In this document: in pieces, positions 54,361 to 64,000 of the stretch
Position numbering within the stretch: position 1 is the first letter of the stretch
Layout: each line of letters starts with the position of its first letter
Assembly (NCBI GenBank): GCA_965229525.1
Contig: OZ245886.1
Coordinates: 1,178,001 to 1,242,000, forward strand
Reading direction: 5' to 3'
DNA length: 64,000 bases
From: HXMU1420-13 sp965229525
Lineage (GTDB): Bacteria; Bacteroidota; Rhodothermia; Balneolales; Balneolaceae
Made by a program: the position numbers and the translations under genes
Notes under the pieces: generated by a model
What the model saw: the letters and a program-made list of their open reading frames with translations, nothing else
Database searches by the model: none
What the model was told of the DNA's origin: nothing

Positions 54361-55203
54361 TCAGGGCTCTAACCCACACAACTCCTCACTAATTCGCCAC
54401 AATTCTCGGGCTGCTTCTGGATCGAGTGCTTGCTTTTTTGGCGTTTTAACTTTCGAGTCTGAGAAGTATGCTCCATTAACTTCAGCCACTTCTTCTGAGG
54501 TGGCCAGATAAATAGTAGTTGCTGCACCGTCTTCATGCGATTTCATGAAAGGAGATCCCAGCTTCCAGAAAAGTGCAAATAATGGATTCATCCCATTTCC
54601 AAACGTGGTTCGAACTACTCCAGGATGCAAACAATTTGTTGTCACTTCGGTGTCTTTTAATCGTTCTGCCAACTCAATCGTAAACAATATGTTAAATAAT
54701 TTTGAGTTGCTATAGGCTTTCCATGAATCAAAGTTCTTTTTCAACTGAAGATTGTCGGGTTCAAATTTTCCACCTTGGTGTGCATTAGATGCAACATTAA
54801 TTATTCTTGCTTTCCCTGTGTTTATGATCGTGGGCAGCAACAGATTAGTGAATAAAAAATATCCTATGTGATTGACGGCAAAAATAGACTCTAACCCATC
54901 AACGGTTTCTTCAAATTTATTGGTAATAAATCCATGATTGTTTATCAGAACGTCAATCTTCTCATATTTTTCTAAAATATCTGCCGAAGCTTTTCTGATT
55001 TCATCCTGAATGGAAAAATCACATAAAATTATGTCGATTCCAGCATCCGGAGTTTCTTGTTGGATAGCTTTTTTTGCTGCTATTGCTTTGTCTTCACTTC
55101 GACATACCATCACAATAAAAGCCCCTTGCCTGGCTAATTCTTTGGCAGTTTCGAATCCAATTCCTGCGTTTGCTCCTGTAATTATGCATAATTTGTTTTT
55201 CAT
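54361..55203 (-). CDS. SDR-family oxidoreductase (retinol-dehydrogenase-like)
   Basis: 280 residues. Rossmann motif TGANAGIGF at 9-17, NNHG at 88-91, and catalytic N111, S139, Y164 and K168 (YSNSK) are all present in order. The sequence style (LLLPTIINTGKARIINVASNAH; TTNCLHPGVVRTTFG) is that of short-chain dehydrogenases annotated as retinol dehydrogenase or WWOX-like. The native substrate is unknown. It is monocistronic and divergent from the GroES-like gene. Confidence 0.9.
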   Translation of the reverse strand: MKNKLCIITGANAGIGFETAKELARQGAFIVMVCRSEDKAIAAKKAIQQETPDAGIDIILCDFSIQDEIRKASADILEKYEKIDVLINNHGFITNKFEETVDGLESIFAVNHIGYFLFTNLLLPTIINTGKARIINVASNAHQGGKFEPDNLQLKKNFDSWKAYSNSKLFNILFTIELAERLKDTEVTTNCLHPGVVRTTFGNGMNPLFALFWKLGSPFMKSHEDGAATTIYLATSEEVAEVNGAYFSDSKVKTPKKQALDPEAARELWRISEELCGLEP

Positions 55204-55287
55204 AATAGAATGATGGCATTGAGTTTGCGGTTTTTTCTCTCACACTTTAATTGTGTTGAATTTCCTATTTTCGAATAAAAGAATACA

Positions 55288-55659
55288 ATGATTCAAGAAT
55301 ATTTAAACTCGATCGAAAAATTTATCGTTGTTGGCGATCGCGTACTCATCAAACCACGTGATCTTGAGACGCATACACGAAGCGGACTCGTGCTACCTGC
55401 ATCTGTTAAAGAAAAAGAAGAGATTCAAAGCGGGTACATTTTAAAAACGGGCCCTGGCTATCCAATTCCAAATATGGAGACTGAAGAAGCCTGGAAAAGT
55501 CATGAGGATACCAAGTACATTGGCATGCAGGCGACAGAAGGTGACTTAGCCATTTTCTTGAAGAGTAGTGCTCATGAAATAGAGTTTGAAAATGAGAAGT
55601 ACATCATTGTTCCTCATTCAGCTATTTTATTATTGATTAGGGATGATTTGACAGCATAA
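55288..55659 (+). CDS. GroES-like co-chaperonin-family protein
   Basis: 123 residues, longer than GroES (~95). The GroES fold is visible: IVVGDRVLIKPRDLETHTRSGLVLP with a mobile-loop-like stretch, then GYILKTGPG, a ~20-residue insert rich in acidic residues (about 66-86), GDLAIFLKSSAHEIEFENEKYIIVPHSAILLLI. No GroEL gene is adjacent. Stand-alone divergent GroES homologues with such inserts are known in FCB genomes, with undefined partners. Confidence 0.75.
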   Translation: MIQEYLNSIEKFIVVGDRVLIKPRDLETHTRSGLVLPASVKEKEEIQSGYILKTGPGYPIPNMETEEAWKSHEDTKYIGMQATEGDLAIFLKSSAHEIEFENEKYIIVPHSAILLLIRDDLTA

Positions 55660-55664
55660 AGCCC

Positions 55665-56267
55665 GTCATCGCGAGTAGGCTGTACTTTGAATTCGATTTC
55701 TACCTAATTCGATGACGCGACCTTTAAATTAATGCTAGAACCATGAGATTGCTTCGTCGTTATTATCATTCAGGATTATTTAACATCCTACACTCCTCGC
55801 AATGACGGGATTATAGGTCATCGCGAGGAGGCTGTTCTTTGAATTCGATCTCCAACCAAATAGACGATGCGATTTTTAAATTAATGCGAATACCCTGAGA
55901 TTGCTTCGTCGTTATTGTCATTCAGGATTATTTAACATCCTACACACCTCGCAATGACGGGATTATAGGTCATCGCGAGGAGGCTGTACTTTGAATTCGA
56001 TTTCTACCTAATTCGACGAAGCGATCTTTAAATTAATGCGAAAACCCTGAGATTGCTTCGTCGTTATTGTCATTCAGGAATATTTAACATCCTAAACTCC
56101 TCGCAATGACGGGATTATAGGTCATCGCGAGAAGGCAATTTTTTGAATTCGATTTCCACCTAATTCGACGACGCGATCTTTACATAGAAGCTAAAACCCT
56201 GAGATTGCTTCGTCGTTTTTGTCATTCAGATTAATTTAGTACCCTACACTCCTCGCAATGACGGTTT
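55665..56267. repeat. Four tandem 152-bp palindromic repeats
   Basis: Units begin with GTCATCGCGAG at 55665, 55817, 55969 and 56121 (exact 152-bp spacing); the last ends near 56267. Each opens with GTCATCGCGAGGAG and closes with CTCCTCGCAATGACG, near-perfect inverted ends, and contains GATTGCTTCGTCG in the middle. This style of intergenic repeat is seen in many bacteria. No ORF lies here. The remaining stretch to 56428 is AT-rich leader for the MBL gene with no clear feature. Confidence 0.9.
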
Positions 56268-56428
56268 TTTGCAGACCTTGGAATTTTAATTCGTCGTTTA
56301 CTTTTCAAACAATTCAGATTCCGGCCTTCACCGCAAAATGACTACAACTATTATTTTTAGATTTGATGAGTAAACGATTGTAATTTTCTTTCGGTTGAAG
56401 CAAAGTACAAATCAATCAAAAGCTACAC

Positions 56429-57337
56429 ATGAAACGATCTGAATTTCTTAGGAACTCTGCAATGCTTGGCATGGCAGCTATGCTACCCATTCACTCTTTT
56501 GCGTCAACATATCGCCGCTCAAATTTTACTGAAATTCGACGAGGTGTTGGAATGTACACAGAACGTGGAGGCACTATTGGGTGGTTAATGAATGATGATG
56601 CCCTTGTTGCTGTAGATTCTCAATATCCAGGAACTGCTGCAAATTTTATTGCAGGCGTTAAAGATATGACCAGCAGAAAAATGGATTATCTTATCAATAC
56701 TCACCACCATGGTGATCATACCGGTGGTAATTCTGCATTCAAAGATTTTACTACTCATATTGTAGCTCATGAAAATGTACCTGGTTATCAAAAAGCTGCA
56801 GCAGAACGCAGAGATCAGGAAACAGTGGATGCACAGGTTTACGCTGATATGACCTATACTGACAAGTGGAGTCAGGATCTTGGAGATGAAAAATTACATC
56901 TTACTTATTATGGAAACGCTCATACTGGGGGCGATTCGGTAATCTTTTTTGAGAATGCGAATGTTGCGCATATGGGCGATTTAGTATTCAATAGAGCTTA
57001 TCCATTCATAGATCCGGGTGCGGGGGCGAACATCCGAAATTGGGTAAATGTACTTCGATCTACAGCGAATGATCTGCCTTCGGATGCTATTTATATTTTT
57101 GGTCATGGTAATCCCGAGTATGGCGTACAGGGTTCTAAAGGTGATGTGATTGTGATGAGCAATTTCCTGGAAGAATTATTGACTTTCACTCAAGCTGGAA
57201 TTGATGCAGGTAAATCAAAAGTAGAAATTGCATCAGCTGATATACTCCCGGGATTCGAGGCTTTCCACCAGGATAATTGGTTTCTTGGTCTGGATTTCCA
57301 AATTAATACGGCCTACGACGAATTGATCAATCAATAA
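56429..57337 (+). CDS. MBL-fold metallo-hydrolase, exported
   Basis: 302 residues. The N-terminus MKRSEFLRNSAMLGMAAMLPIHSFAS is an export signal with a Tat-like look (no twin Arg). The metallo-beta-lactamase motif is T-H92-H-H94-G-D96-H97. Later metal ligands sit in YGNAHTGGD, HMGDLVFN and FGHGNPE. The family includes quinoprotein-relay and class B beta-lactamase-like hydrolases; the substrate is unknown. Its stop overlaps the convergent TamB gene end by seven bases. Confidence 0.88.
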   Translation: MKRSEFLRNSAMLGMAAMLPIHSFASTYRRSNFTEIRRGVGMYTERGGTIGWLMNDDALVAVDSQYPGTAANFIAGVKDMTSRKMDYLINTHHHGDHTGGNSAFKDFTTHIVAHENVPGYQKAAAERRDQETVDAQVYADMTYTDKWSQDLGDEKLHLTYYGNAHTGGDSVIFFENANVAHMGDLVFNRAYPFIDPGAGANIRNWVNVLRSTANDLPSDAIYIFGHGNPEYGVQGSKGDVIVMSNFLEELLTFTQAGIDAGKSKVEIASADILPGFEAFHQDNWFLGLDFQINTAYDELINQ

Positions 57338-60300
57338 TCGAATTGGTAGCGAACGTCAATACCCTGGCGGGAGTCTTCCCCCTGGGTAATGATCAAATCC
57401 CAATTTTCGCTTAATAAGTACTCCAATACAAATAAAGTCTTAGGAGTAGAACTCGTCAATTCGTTGATGATAGAAAAGAACGTTCGTTCATTTAAATACC
57501 AACCGGTTGTAATAGCGGTTCTTCCATTTTGACCTGAATTATCAATCTGAACTACATCCACGCCAAGCTGCCTGGTGGCTAAATTTTCAACTTCATCAAG
57601 CAGAATATCACTTATCGCCTGGAAAGCCTGCGCCCCGTTTGCATCAGCAAATACACTTTGCCACGACTCTAACGAATAGCATGGTTTATTGAAGAGTGTA
57701 TAACAAATCACATCTTCTTGCTCCATAACTGGATCACTACCAAAACTAAATTCTGGTTCGTTTCGTGTTCCATTTATATTGTAGTAAAGCAATACTGATT
57801 CCCCTTTTTGTCGTGTTTGCGGAACATAAGAGCTTTGAATTTCTAACTCTGGATTTTCTACATCTTCAATGAAAGTCAACGCTCCATTCTCAACCTTGAA
57901 TTGTTTTCCCAGTGGTCGGATGTAGCCGTCATCAATGGATAACACACCAAACACTTTTGGTTCGGTTGCTTTTTCCTTATAAAAATTAATCGAACCTTTA
58001 GGTTCAACTTCCATATCCAGATAATCTCTACTTCGCACATAAAAATTTCTTGGAAAACTGATTTCCAAATCGATGTTTAGCGAATCGTAAGGTGAGAATG
58101 ACGCAATCTCCTCGTCCTCTAAAATTATTTCTTCAATAGACTCTTCACCGAAATTAGTTAGCATGTAAAAGCCACGCCTAACTGTAGCATTCCCTGTAAA
58201 AAATGGATTTGTGATGTTTCCCTCTAAATCGGTATTAAGGTCAACAATTAAGTTCATTTCTCTTGTTTTCACCAATTCGAATAAATTTGCATCAATAATC
58301 ATTGAAATCTCTTGAGGAAAAATTCCATTTAACGTAGCTGTACCTGATGAGAATAAACGACCTTGCCCACTTTCTGCATAGAAGTTAGAAATTTCGAGTT
58401 TCGTCGAGTCTATGTTCATTTGCATAATCATGTTCTTCAATTGAATGCCTGAATATGGAACTCTCAGATTACCTCCTCTTATATTTAAAAATCCATCGGG
58501 TTTGATATTACCTAAAGGACCTGAGAATTGAAGGTCTACATTTAGAATCCCATCTAAATTTGAAATATAATTTGGATCTACAAAGTCATTAAATATGGCA
58601 ATATTCAGATCGTTTGTTACTGCTTTGATCTCTAATTCATCGTTCGAATCGGGCAAATATAATTCCAACGTTCTGAAATCGTATTCTAATGGATAGGCAA
58701 TACTAAATTCTGCAACCGGGGTATTTCTGGCAAAAATTTCACTTTGAATAATTAATCTGTTTGATTGATTTAAATAATCAAACTCTGCAGATATCCTATC
58801 AACTGGAATTCCAGAAAGGATTGGATCATCTACTTCAATTGTTCCCGTAAATTGTGGACTTCCTGCCTCGCCCGACATTCCACCATTTATGGATATTATT
58901 CCGGTTGTATTCTCAATTCCAATATCACTTAGTATTTGCTCGAATTTCGAAAGATCGGTTGGTATTATATCAAGTTTACCCCTAACCGGCCGGTTATAGA
59001 ATTCCTCATCTAATTCATTTTTTTCAATCACAAAAGGCACATTTGCCCAACCAGAAACAGCGAGTGTACTATCCCAGTACACATTTCCCCTCGCATCTAA
59101 TCGCTCGTTTATGATATCAAAACTAACTATTAAGCTATCTGCCTCTGCACCTTTATAACTAAGCTGATCAATACGAGTTAGCCCATTCCCAAGTACATCA
59201 CCTGGGGTTTGATGATAATTGATTTCACCAGATAGGATGCCATCTATAAATCGCTCGCCAAATACTATATCCTGAATAAGTCCTATGTCAAAATTGTCTC
59301 CTGTTACGAATGCCAATGCCTCAGTTTCACTAAAAAATGGAATCGAAAATTCCAGAAATGCGCCGGCATCAGACGATAAATTTAGCGTATCTGTACCAAA
59401 TTCAGATTGAAAAATTCTCACATTAAATGGCCGTTGAAGCAGTAAATCGGAATCTTTGGAAATGAAATCAAATCTTGTGAATTGTATATCAGATAGTTTC
59501 TGAACAATATTTTTTCTTATTGACCCTTCCTGTGCAAGTCGGCCCCGTTCACTACCAATTACAGTAATTTCAAAGTCTGCAATGAGCGAGTCTTGGGATA
59601 ATGCACCATTCGTCTTCATCAGAATATCCTGAAGTACAAGACCTTGAATTAATGGCCTTACAATTTCCAGGTTTGCCTCAAAAATACGTTGAGATTCAAT
59701 TTGGACATTTGATGTGCCGATCACCTCATCTGCCGTAAATACAGAATCGACCAATACATTGATCAGGTTTAGATCGAATTCTCCAGTTAACAATCCTTCT
59801 GCATCCTGCTGAATTACTCCATCAAGCTGTCCATTTGCTTCAAGTGCGGTTAATCCAAATAATCCTGTTAAAGGTTGAAGGTTTTTTAGGTTTAAATTGA
59901 GATTTAATCGGTTTTCCGGATTTGTAACATCCATTAAATCACGCTGACCAGTAATTTCTCCATCAGCGATGTCGCTTTTTAGATTTCCTTCACGGATTGT
60001 CAACATTCCATATTCGTACTGCACACTAGCATCGAAAGAGTCAATATTTGCATTATTGATCTGACCATTTTGAAGTGATAATGACCCAAAAATACTTGCA
60101 TTTTCAGGAGTACGACCATTACCTATGCCATAAAGACCACCGGTTAAACTTGTTGAATTTCCTTCAAACATGGACAGATTACCAATATCCAGATTTTTAA
60201 AATTTGCCTGATACGTGTATTCAGATTTTATATCAAAAGGATTATATGCCTGAATCTCTATTTCAATTTCACTACTTAGTACACGAATGAATCCTTCGGA

Positions 60301-61782
60301 AATCAATTTTTCTTTACCTACTGATATATAGAGATCGATCTCATTGATCCAGTCTTCGCCAATTTCCCATAGATACTTTTCGCCAGTTTCGGGGTGCTGG
60401 TTTTGAATAGTGATATCAACTTGAGATTCTAAAGGTGCATATGAATTACCCGTGATTCTTCCGGAGGCATTAATATCACCGCTTACGAAATCTTCATTAA
60501 ACCTGTTCGGATTGAAGTTTTGGATGAAGTAATCCACATTCCAATTTGGTTCTGCTGAAAACACACTATCAATATTAATGTCGCTTTTTAGTGTTTCACC
60601 TGAAGCACTTAATAGTTCTAAATAGCCCGATGTTGACCCATTCTCGAGTGCTCCTTTGGTTTTGATATGCTCAAAATGGAGTTTATTGATCTCCAGATTA
60701 GATATACCGGCTGACCATTCAAAATCACTACTCGTGTCGATGGATATCAGGTTCCCAGACATATTCACTTCAAATGGTCCACCTACAATTTGGACTGAAT
60801 CAATTAAATTCGAACTATTGAAAAAATCGGCAAATAAATAAATCGATTGAACCTGAGGTCCTTGATTCCATTGAATATCTGTTTTCAGTTCGAGATTCTG
60901 TATCTGATCACCATCAGCTTTTAAAGTGATTCCGAACTCATTAAGAGTTCCTTCCAGTTCTAGCTCTAACTTTAGCTTTGAAAAATCAAAATTGGGTGAA
61001 ACATCAGATATTAAATCTGTCACTTTAAAAGTTTCTGCCGCTAATAACCCTGTTATATTATTAGAAAATAAATCTGCATTTAGCGCGCCTTCCACCACCG
61101 ATTCGCCTATTCCCAAGATCAAATCATTTAGTGAAATAGCTTCATTAGATATTTCCCCGTCAAGGCCGAGTGAAATTGCCTCGGGTAACCGACCATGATT
61201 TATCTGAAAGTTTAAATCATTAATTCCGAGACTACTTTTATCGCCTATTTTAAGATCACCGAAAAAAGCTAACTCATTTACCGAGATAAGAGTGTCCGGT
61301 AAATATCGGTTAGATATCAGGTGAAAATCGCCATTTAAAATTTGAATCTGATCAACTATAAAAGTAGATACTGCTTCCGGATTCTCTCCCGCTTGGATAC
61401 CACCTAATGCATTCTCCGCTTTATCAATATCGATATGTGCATTTACACCATCTATGTGTAAAGATTCAACTAAAGGATCGCCAAGAATCAAGTCAATTAA
61501 CACATAATTGACGGTTAACTTCTTGATAGAAATCTTGAATTCATCAGCTTTAATTTCGAATTCCTCGATTGTCAAATTATTCCATGCATCGCCCGAAACA
61601 CGTGCAATTTCTGTGTCTGCATTAAGCTCTTCATTAAGCTCTGCCTTTATTTTTTCCTCAATAATCCCCAGAGCCCACTCGGTTGAAATTAAAAACCGAA
61701 CACCGATTAGCAGAAATAAAGCTATGGCTACGCTCCATGCAAATACGGTAATCAATCGAGCGATATGTTTTTCGGAACGCAT
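57331..61782 (-). CDS. tamB: Translocation and assembly module subunit TamB-like protein
   Basis: 1483 residues, typical length. One N-terminal membrane helix (about 10-32) is followed by a very long run of amphipathic beta repeats characteristic of AsmA/TamB proteins (many SGxLxGxxxxxG blocks). It ends in the DUF490/TamB domain (EVENPELEIQSSYVPQTRQKG ... RQLGVDVVQIDNSG ... ILEYLLSENWDLIITQGEDSRQGIDVRYQFDY). In the family, TamB bridges the inner and outer membrane and supports protein or lipid delivery with TamA. It starts two bases after the stop of the BamA/TamA gene, so the pair is co-expressed. Confidence 0.9.
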   Translation of the reverse strand: MRSEKHIARLITVFAWSVAIALFLLIGVRFLISTEWALGIIEEKIKAELNEELNADTEIARVSGDAWNNLTIEEFEIKADEFKISIKKLTVNYVLIDLILGDPLVESLHIDGVNAHIDIDKAENALGGIQAGENPEAVSTFIVDQIQILNGDFHLISNRYLPDTLISVNELAFFGDLKIGDKSSLGINDLNFQINHGRLPEAISLGLDGEISNEAISLNDLILGIGESVVEGALNADLFSNNITGLLAAETFKVTDLISDVSPNFDFSKLKLELELEGTLNEFGITLKADGDQIQNLELKTDIQWNQGPQVQSIYLFADFFNSSNLIDSVQIVGGPFEVNMSGNLISIDTSSDFEWSAGISNLEINKLHFEHIKTKGALENGSTSGYLELLSASGETLKSDINIDSVFSAEPNWNVDYFIQNFNPNRFNEDFVSGDINASGRITGNSYAPLESQVDITIQNQHPETGEKYLWEIGEDWINEIDLYISVGKEKLISEGFIRVLSSEIEIEIQAYNPFDIKSEYTYQANFKNLDIGNLSMFEGNSTSLTGGLYGIGNGRTPENASIFGSLSLQNGQINNANIDSFDASVQYEYGMLTIREGNLKSDIADGEITGQRDLMDVTNPENRLNLNLNLKNLQPLTGLFGLTALEANGQLDGVIQQDAEGLLTGEFDLNLINVLVDSVFTADEVIGTSNVQIESQRIFEANLEIVRPLIQGLVLQDILMKTNGALSQDSLIADFEITVIGSERGRLAQEGSIRKNIVQKLSDIQFTRFDFISKDSDLLLQRPFNVRIFQSEFGTDTLNLSSDAGAFLEFSIPFFSETEALAFVTGDNFDIGLIQDIVFGERFIDGILSGEINYHQTPGDVLGNGLTRIDQLSYKGAEADSLIVSFDIINERLDARGNVYWDSTLAVSGWANVPFVIEKNELDEEFYNRPVRGKLDIIPTDLSKFEQILSDIGIENTTGIISINGGMSGEAGSPQFTGTIEVDDPILSGIPVDRISAEFDYLNQSNRLIIQSEIFARNTPVAEFSIAYPLEYDFRTLELYLPDSNDELEIKAVTNDLNIAIFNDFVDPNYISNLDGILNVDLQFSGPLGNIKPDGFLNIRGGNLRVPYSGIQLKNMIMQMNIDSTKLEISNFYAESGQGRLFSSGTATLNGIFPQEISMIIDANLFELVKTREMNLIVDLNTDLEGNITNPFFTGNATVRRGFYMLTNFGEESIEEIILEDEEIASFSPYDSLNIDLEISFPRNFYVRSRDYLDMEVEPKGSINFYKEKATEPKVFGVLSIDDGYIRPLGKQFKVENGALTFIEDVENPELEIQSSYVPQTRQKGESVLLYYNINGTRNEPEFSFGSDPVMEQEDVICYTLFNKPCYSLESWQSVFADANGAQAFQAISDILLDEVENLATRQLGVDVVQIDNSGQNGRTAITTGWYLNERTFFSIINELTSSTPKTLFVLEYLLSENWDLIITQGEDSRQGIDVRYQFDY

Positions 61783-61784
61783 TG

Positions 61785-63770
61785 TTAAAAAGCCTGACCA
61801 ATACTAAAATGAAGCCGCCAACGACGGGCCGCTGTATCGTTTATTCCGGGTAATAATTCCAAATCAAAATCAGTCGGATTTAATTTATAACCAAAGTCTA
61901 CACGAATGGGACCAATTGGGGTTTGATACCTAATTCCAGCACCGGTACTATACTGCAACTCTCTGTCTTCTATCCTTCGAATACTACTCCAAACCTGACC
62001 TCCATCGAGGAAAGCAGCAACACCCAATCCTTTTAGTAATCGATCCATTCGTTGCCTTAATTCCACGTTAAATGTTAGAAATGCTTTCCCACCTACCGGA
62101 ACAAAATTTACACGATCTTCTTCACCTGGTTTCTCGCCTTCAATAATGATCGCTCGTTTTGGTCCTAAATCATTTCGTCGGTAGGCCCTTACAGAGCTTG
62201 TACCTCCGGCATAAAACTCAATATCAGCAGGTAAAGAATCTTGTTTTGCAAAATAAATGGAGCCAGCCTGGACGCGTGTTGCGAGAACCGTTTTGGGAGT
62301 TAATTCTGTGTATTTTCGAACATCAAATGCGAGTTTTTGAAATGTGAAATCTGACTCACCAAATATTCCCGAAAATTCAACATACGGTTGAATAATCCAT
62401 CCTCGTCTGCCCCTGCTTAAACCGTTTGCATAGTATAAATTGAGTGAGAAACTTGAAATGTTATAGTTAAGAACACTATCCGGAAGTATCTCTGTGATTT
62501 CCTGATTCCGCTCATTAGCTATATCATACTCATTATTGATTGCAAATTCGTAAGAAAAAGTACCTGTTAGGTTTCTATTGTATTCATATCCCAGAGAATT
62601 AATCACTCCACCAGTAGTAATAGAGTACGCTGGTTCAACACGATTCTCAATAAAGGGATTCACTGTAAAGCTACTTTTTGTATTAAATACATAGGGAAAT
62701 AAGAACTCTGTACTCAAATAACTTTCAAAGAAAGAGAGCTTAAGTGTTGTACTAAATTGTGTTCCTTTGCCCCCAAGGTTTCGATAAATCCAGGTGGATT
62801 GAGTTCGGAGAAGCTTCCAAACATTGTTAATGGCTAGCGGTCCATCCAAACGATCAAATTCACCTACACCCCCTCGAATTCGAAATGACCTGAGGGGTAA
62901 TTCCTTCACACTCATTTGCAAATCAAGTGTTGAATCTTCGGGTTGATCCGGTATAGAGATTAGTGCCAATCGGAATAAATGATGCTTAAACACCTCTCGT
63001 TGAGCCTCCCTAAGTTTTTCTTCGGAATAAAGACCGCCAATTTTTAACCCTGTTTCTCTGAATATAAATCTTTCATCCAGGGTTTCTTCACCCTCAATCT
63101 CGAATGATGATATTCTGGTTCTGGGCCCCGGTACACTTTCAATTTTTACATTGGCAATATTTTGTGTTGAATCTATGGTTACATCCACAGAAACTGTCGA
63201 ATATATATAGCCAATATTTTTAAGAGCTCTGTTTAATAAACCAACGACCTCTGTTTCCTCAATCGCTTGATATCGACGACCCGATCGAAATGGAAGTCTT
63301 CCAATAAGTCGAGAATATTCTCTGCTATTTGAAATGTACTGTTGATTTTCCTGATCTGTATTTAAGGAAATTTCAACCTGATTGATTACAATTGGATCAT
63401 TTTCGGTAACTACAAACACCAGCACTTTTCGATCAATGGAGCCCCCATCTCTCAACTCGTAATTAACTTCTACATGTGGATATCCTCTCCGCTGATAAAA
63501 GCGCTCGATACGGATTACATCTTTTCGAATTTCGAACTCATCAATTGCCATTCCGGCATCGACAGATCCTCCAATTCTTCTCCAAAAAGATGGACGCTGA
63601 TTTGCAATGTATCTCTCAATCACTAAATCTTCGTACCGCTCATTACCCTCAATTTCGACATTCCAGATTCGCCCATTTCCTTCATTTTCCTGTGCCAACG
63701 CCGATTCGGTTGAAAGCAGAACCAAACAGAAAAAAGCAAAATAAAAAGCGGTTTTAGTGGGTTTCTGCAA
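61785..63770 (-). CDS. tamA: BamA/TamA-family outer-membrane protein
   Basis: 661 residues. A signal peptide ends STESALAQ. Residues ~30-280 contain POTRA domains (VEIEGNERYEDLVIERYI; INQVEISLN; ISSFEIEGEETLDERFIFRETGLKIGGLYSEEKLREAQR). The C-terminal half is the Bac_surface_Ag 16-strand barrel ending GPIRVDFGYKLNPTD ... LHFSIGQAF. Paired with TamB downstream, it is best read as TamA rather than BamA, which normally sits with different neighbours. The size and three or so POTRA units fit TamA. Confidence 0.88.
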   Translation of the reverse strand: MQKPTKTAFYFAFFCLVLLSTESALAQENEGNGRIWNVEIEGNERYEDLVIERYIANQRPSFWRRIGGSVDAGMAIDEFEIRKDVIRIERFYQRRGYPHVEVNYELRDGGSIDRKVLVFVVTENDPIVINQVEISLNTDQENQQYISNSREYSRLIGRLPFRSGRRYQAIEETEVVGLLNRALKNIGYIYSTVSVDVTIDSTQNIANVKIESVPGPRTRISSFEIEGEETLDERFIFRETGLKIGGLYSEEKLREAQREVFKHHLFRLALISIPDQPEDSTLDLQMSVKELPLRSFRIRGGVGEFDRLDGPLAINNVWKLLRTQSTWIYRNLGGKGTQFSTTLKLSFFESYLSTEFLFPYVFNTKSSFTVNPFIENRVEPAYSITTGGVINSLGYEYNRNLTGTFSYEFAINNEYDIANERNQEITEILPDSVLNYNISSFSLNLYYANGLSRGRRGWIIQPYVEFSGIFGESDFTFQKLAFDVRKYTELTPKTVLATRVQAGSIYFAKQDSLPADIEFYAGGTSSVRAYRRNDLGPKRAIIIEGEKPGEEDRVNFVPVGGKAFLTFNVELRQRMDRLLKGLGVAAFLDGGQVWSSIRRIEDRELQYSTGAGIRYQTPIGPIRVDFGYKLNPTDFDLELLPGINDTAARRWRLHFSIGQAF

Positions 63771-63892
63771 TGGTAATTTTTGATTGATTATCGATAGAAA
63801 GTATAACCTGTTCTTTTATTATTTAAAAAGCGGTATTTGAGTTTAAAAGCACAAGTTAGGTTCCTATTTTAAAAGAAAAAGGGCAGTCTTAA

Positions 63893-64000
63893 ATGAAACT
63901 AACATCCTTACTTCTTGTTTCGCTTCTTGTTTTATCATGCAAATCGGCTTCTGAATTTACCGGCTTTTCGTATGATCCCCCCGGAGTAACAAATACCACC
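63893..64000 (+). CDS. Lipoprotein, N-terminal fragment (runs off the window)
   Basis: The first 36 codons of a gene. ATG at 63893 has an AAGAAAAAGGG purine run upstream. The leader LLLVSLLVLSC with Cys at residue 16 is a lipoprotein signal. The rest (KSASEFTGFSYDPPGVTNTT) gives no family clue. Confidence 0.7.
   Translation, partial: MKLTSLLLVSLLVLSCKSASEFTGFSYDPPGVTNTT

Noticed and set aside
55665..56267. Possible CRISPR array or ncRNA cluster
   Set aside because: 152-bp units with inverted ends and no unique spacers fit a tandem palindromic element instead.

Overview
The window looks like chromosomal DNA from a marine or halophilic member of the Balneolaeota/Rhodothermota side of the FCB group. 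The reasons are a GC content that looks near 40 percent by eye, SusC/SusD and carboxypeptidase-regulatory-domain TonB receptors, many short-leader lipoproteins, and several secreted proteins ending in the NYPNPFNP-type C-terminal sorting domain of the type IX secretion system (T9SS). This placement rests on protein character only; no 16S or ribosomal gene is present.

Layout. 1-750: tail of a lamin-tail/T9SS-sorted protein, then hairpins and a terminator. 759-8590 (minus): a SusCD pair preceded by a LytTR response regulator, a LytS-type kinase and a second kinase-like protein that has lost its phospho-accepting histidine. 8698-11169 (minus): a TonB receptor under a TPP riboswitch, so probably a thiamin(e) receptor, with a visible ribosome-site-sequestering hairpin. 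11259-13941 (plus): three overlapping lipoprotein genes (M28 peptidase, small TonB-C protein, TPR protein). 13952-27728: a propeller-like lipoprotein, M14 peptidase, PolX, FKBP, AI-2E-family exporter, GH5 enzyme with sorting domain, DUF4153 protein, MORN-like protein, cyclophilin and methylmalonyl-CoA epimerase. 27729-30110 (minus): GH31 glucosidase.

30159-31402 is the most unusual stretch. A normal tRNA-Pro(GGG) gene is flanked on its 5' side by two near-identical units. Each repeats the tRNA promoter and first 11 tRNA bases, then carries CACGC...GCGTG palindromes and a small GIY-YIG nuclease gene. On its 3' side are eight 55-bp repeats, each repeating the tRNA 3' end. The palindromes sit where the D, anticodon and T arms lie in the real tRNA. 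This resembles a tRNA-parasitising palindromic element coupled to a GIY-YIG nuclease, and I do not recognise it as a described system.

31404-42572 (minus): an HisKA_2 sensor kinase, a beta-barrel protein, a PorV/PorQ-like protein and a 2382-residue secreted protein with about sixteen carboxypeptidase-regulatory-like domains. 42676-47208: a Rieske lipoprotein, a small exported protein, an alanine dehydrogenase/PNT-family enzyme and two envelope proteins. 47205-50731 (minus): a sugar-catabolic trio (TIM-barrel isomerase, Gfo/Idh/MocA oxidoreductase, MFS permease). 50896-55659: DUF2461, VOC, a T9SS-sorted protein, an SDR and a GroES-like protein. 55665-56267: four 152-bp palindromic repeats. 56429-63770: an MBL-fold hydrolase and a TamB/TamA pair. 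A lipoprotein gene runs off the right edge.

Genes are tightly packed. Several convergent pairs abut or overlap at their stop codons, and many co-directional pairs overlap by 1-8 bases, which suggests translational coupling. Most products are envelope-associated: polymer uptake and breakdown, outer-membrane assembly and protein export.
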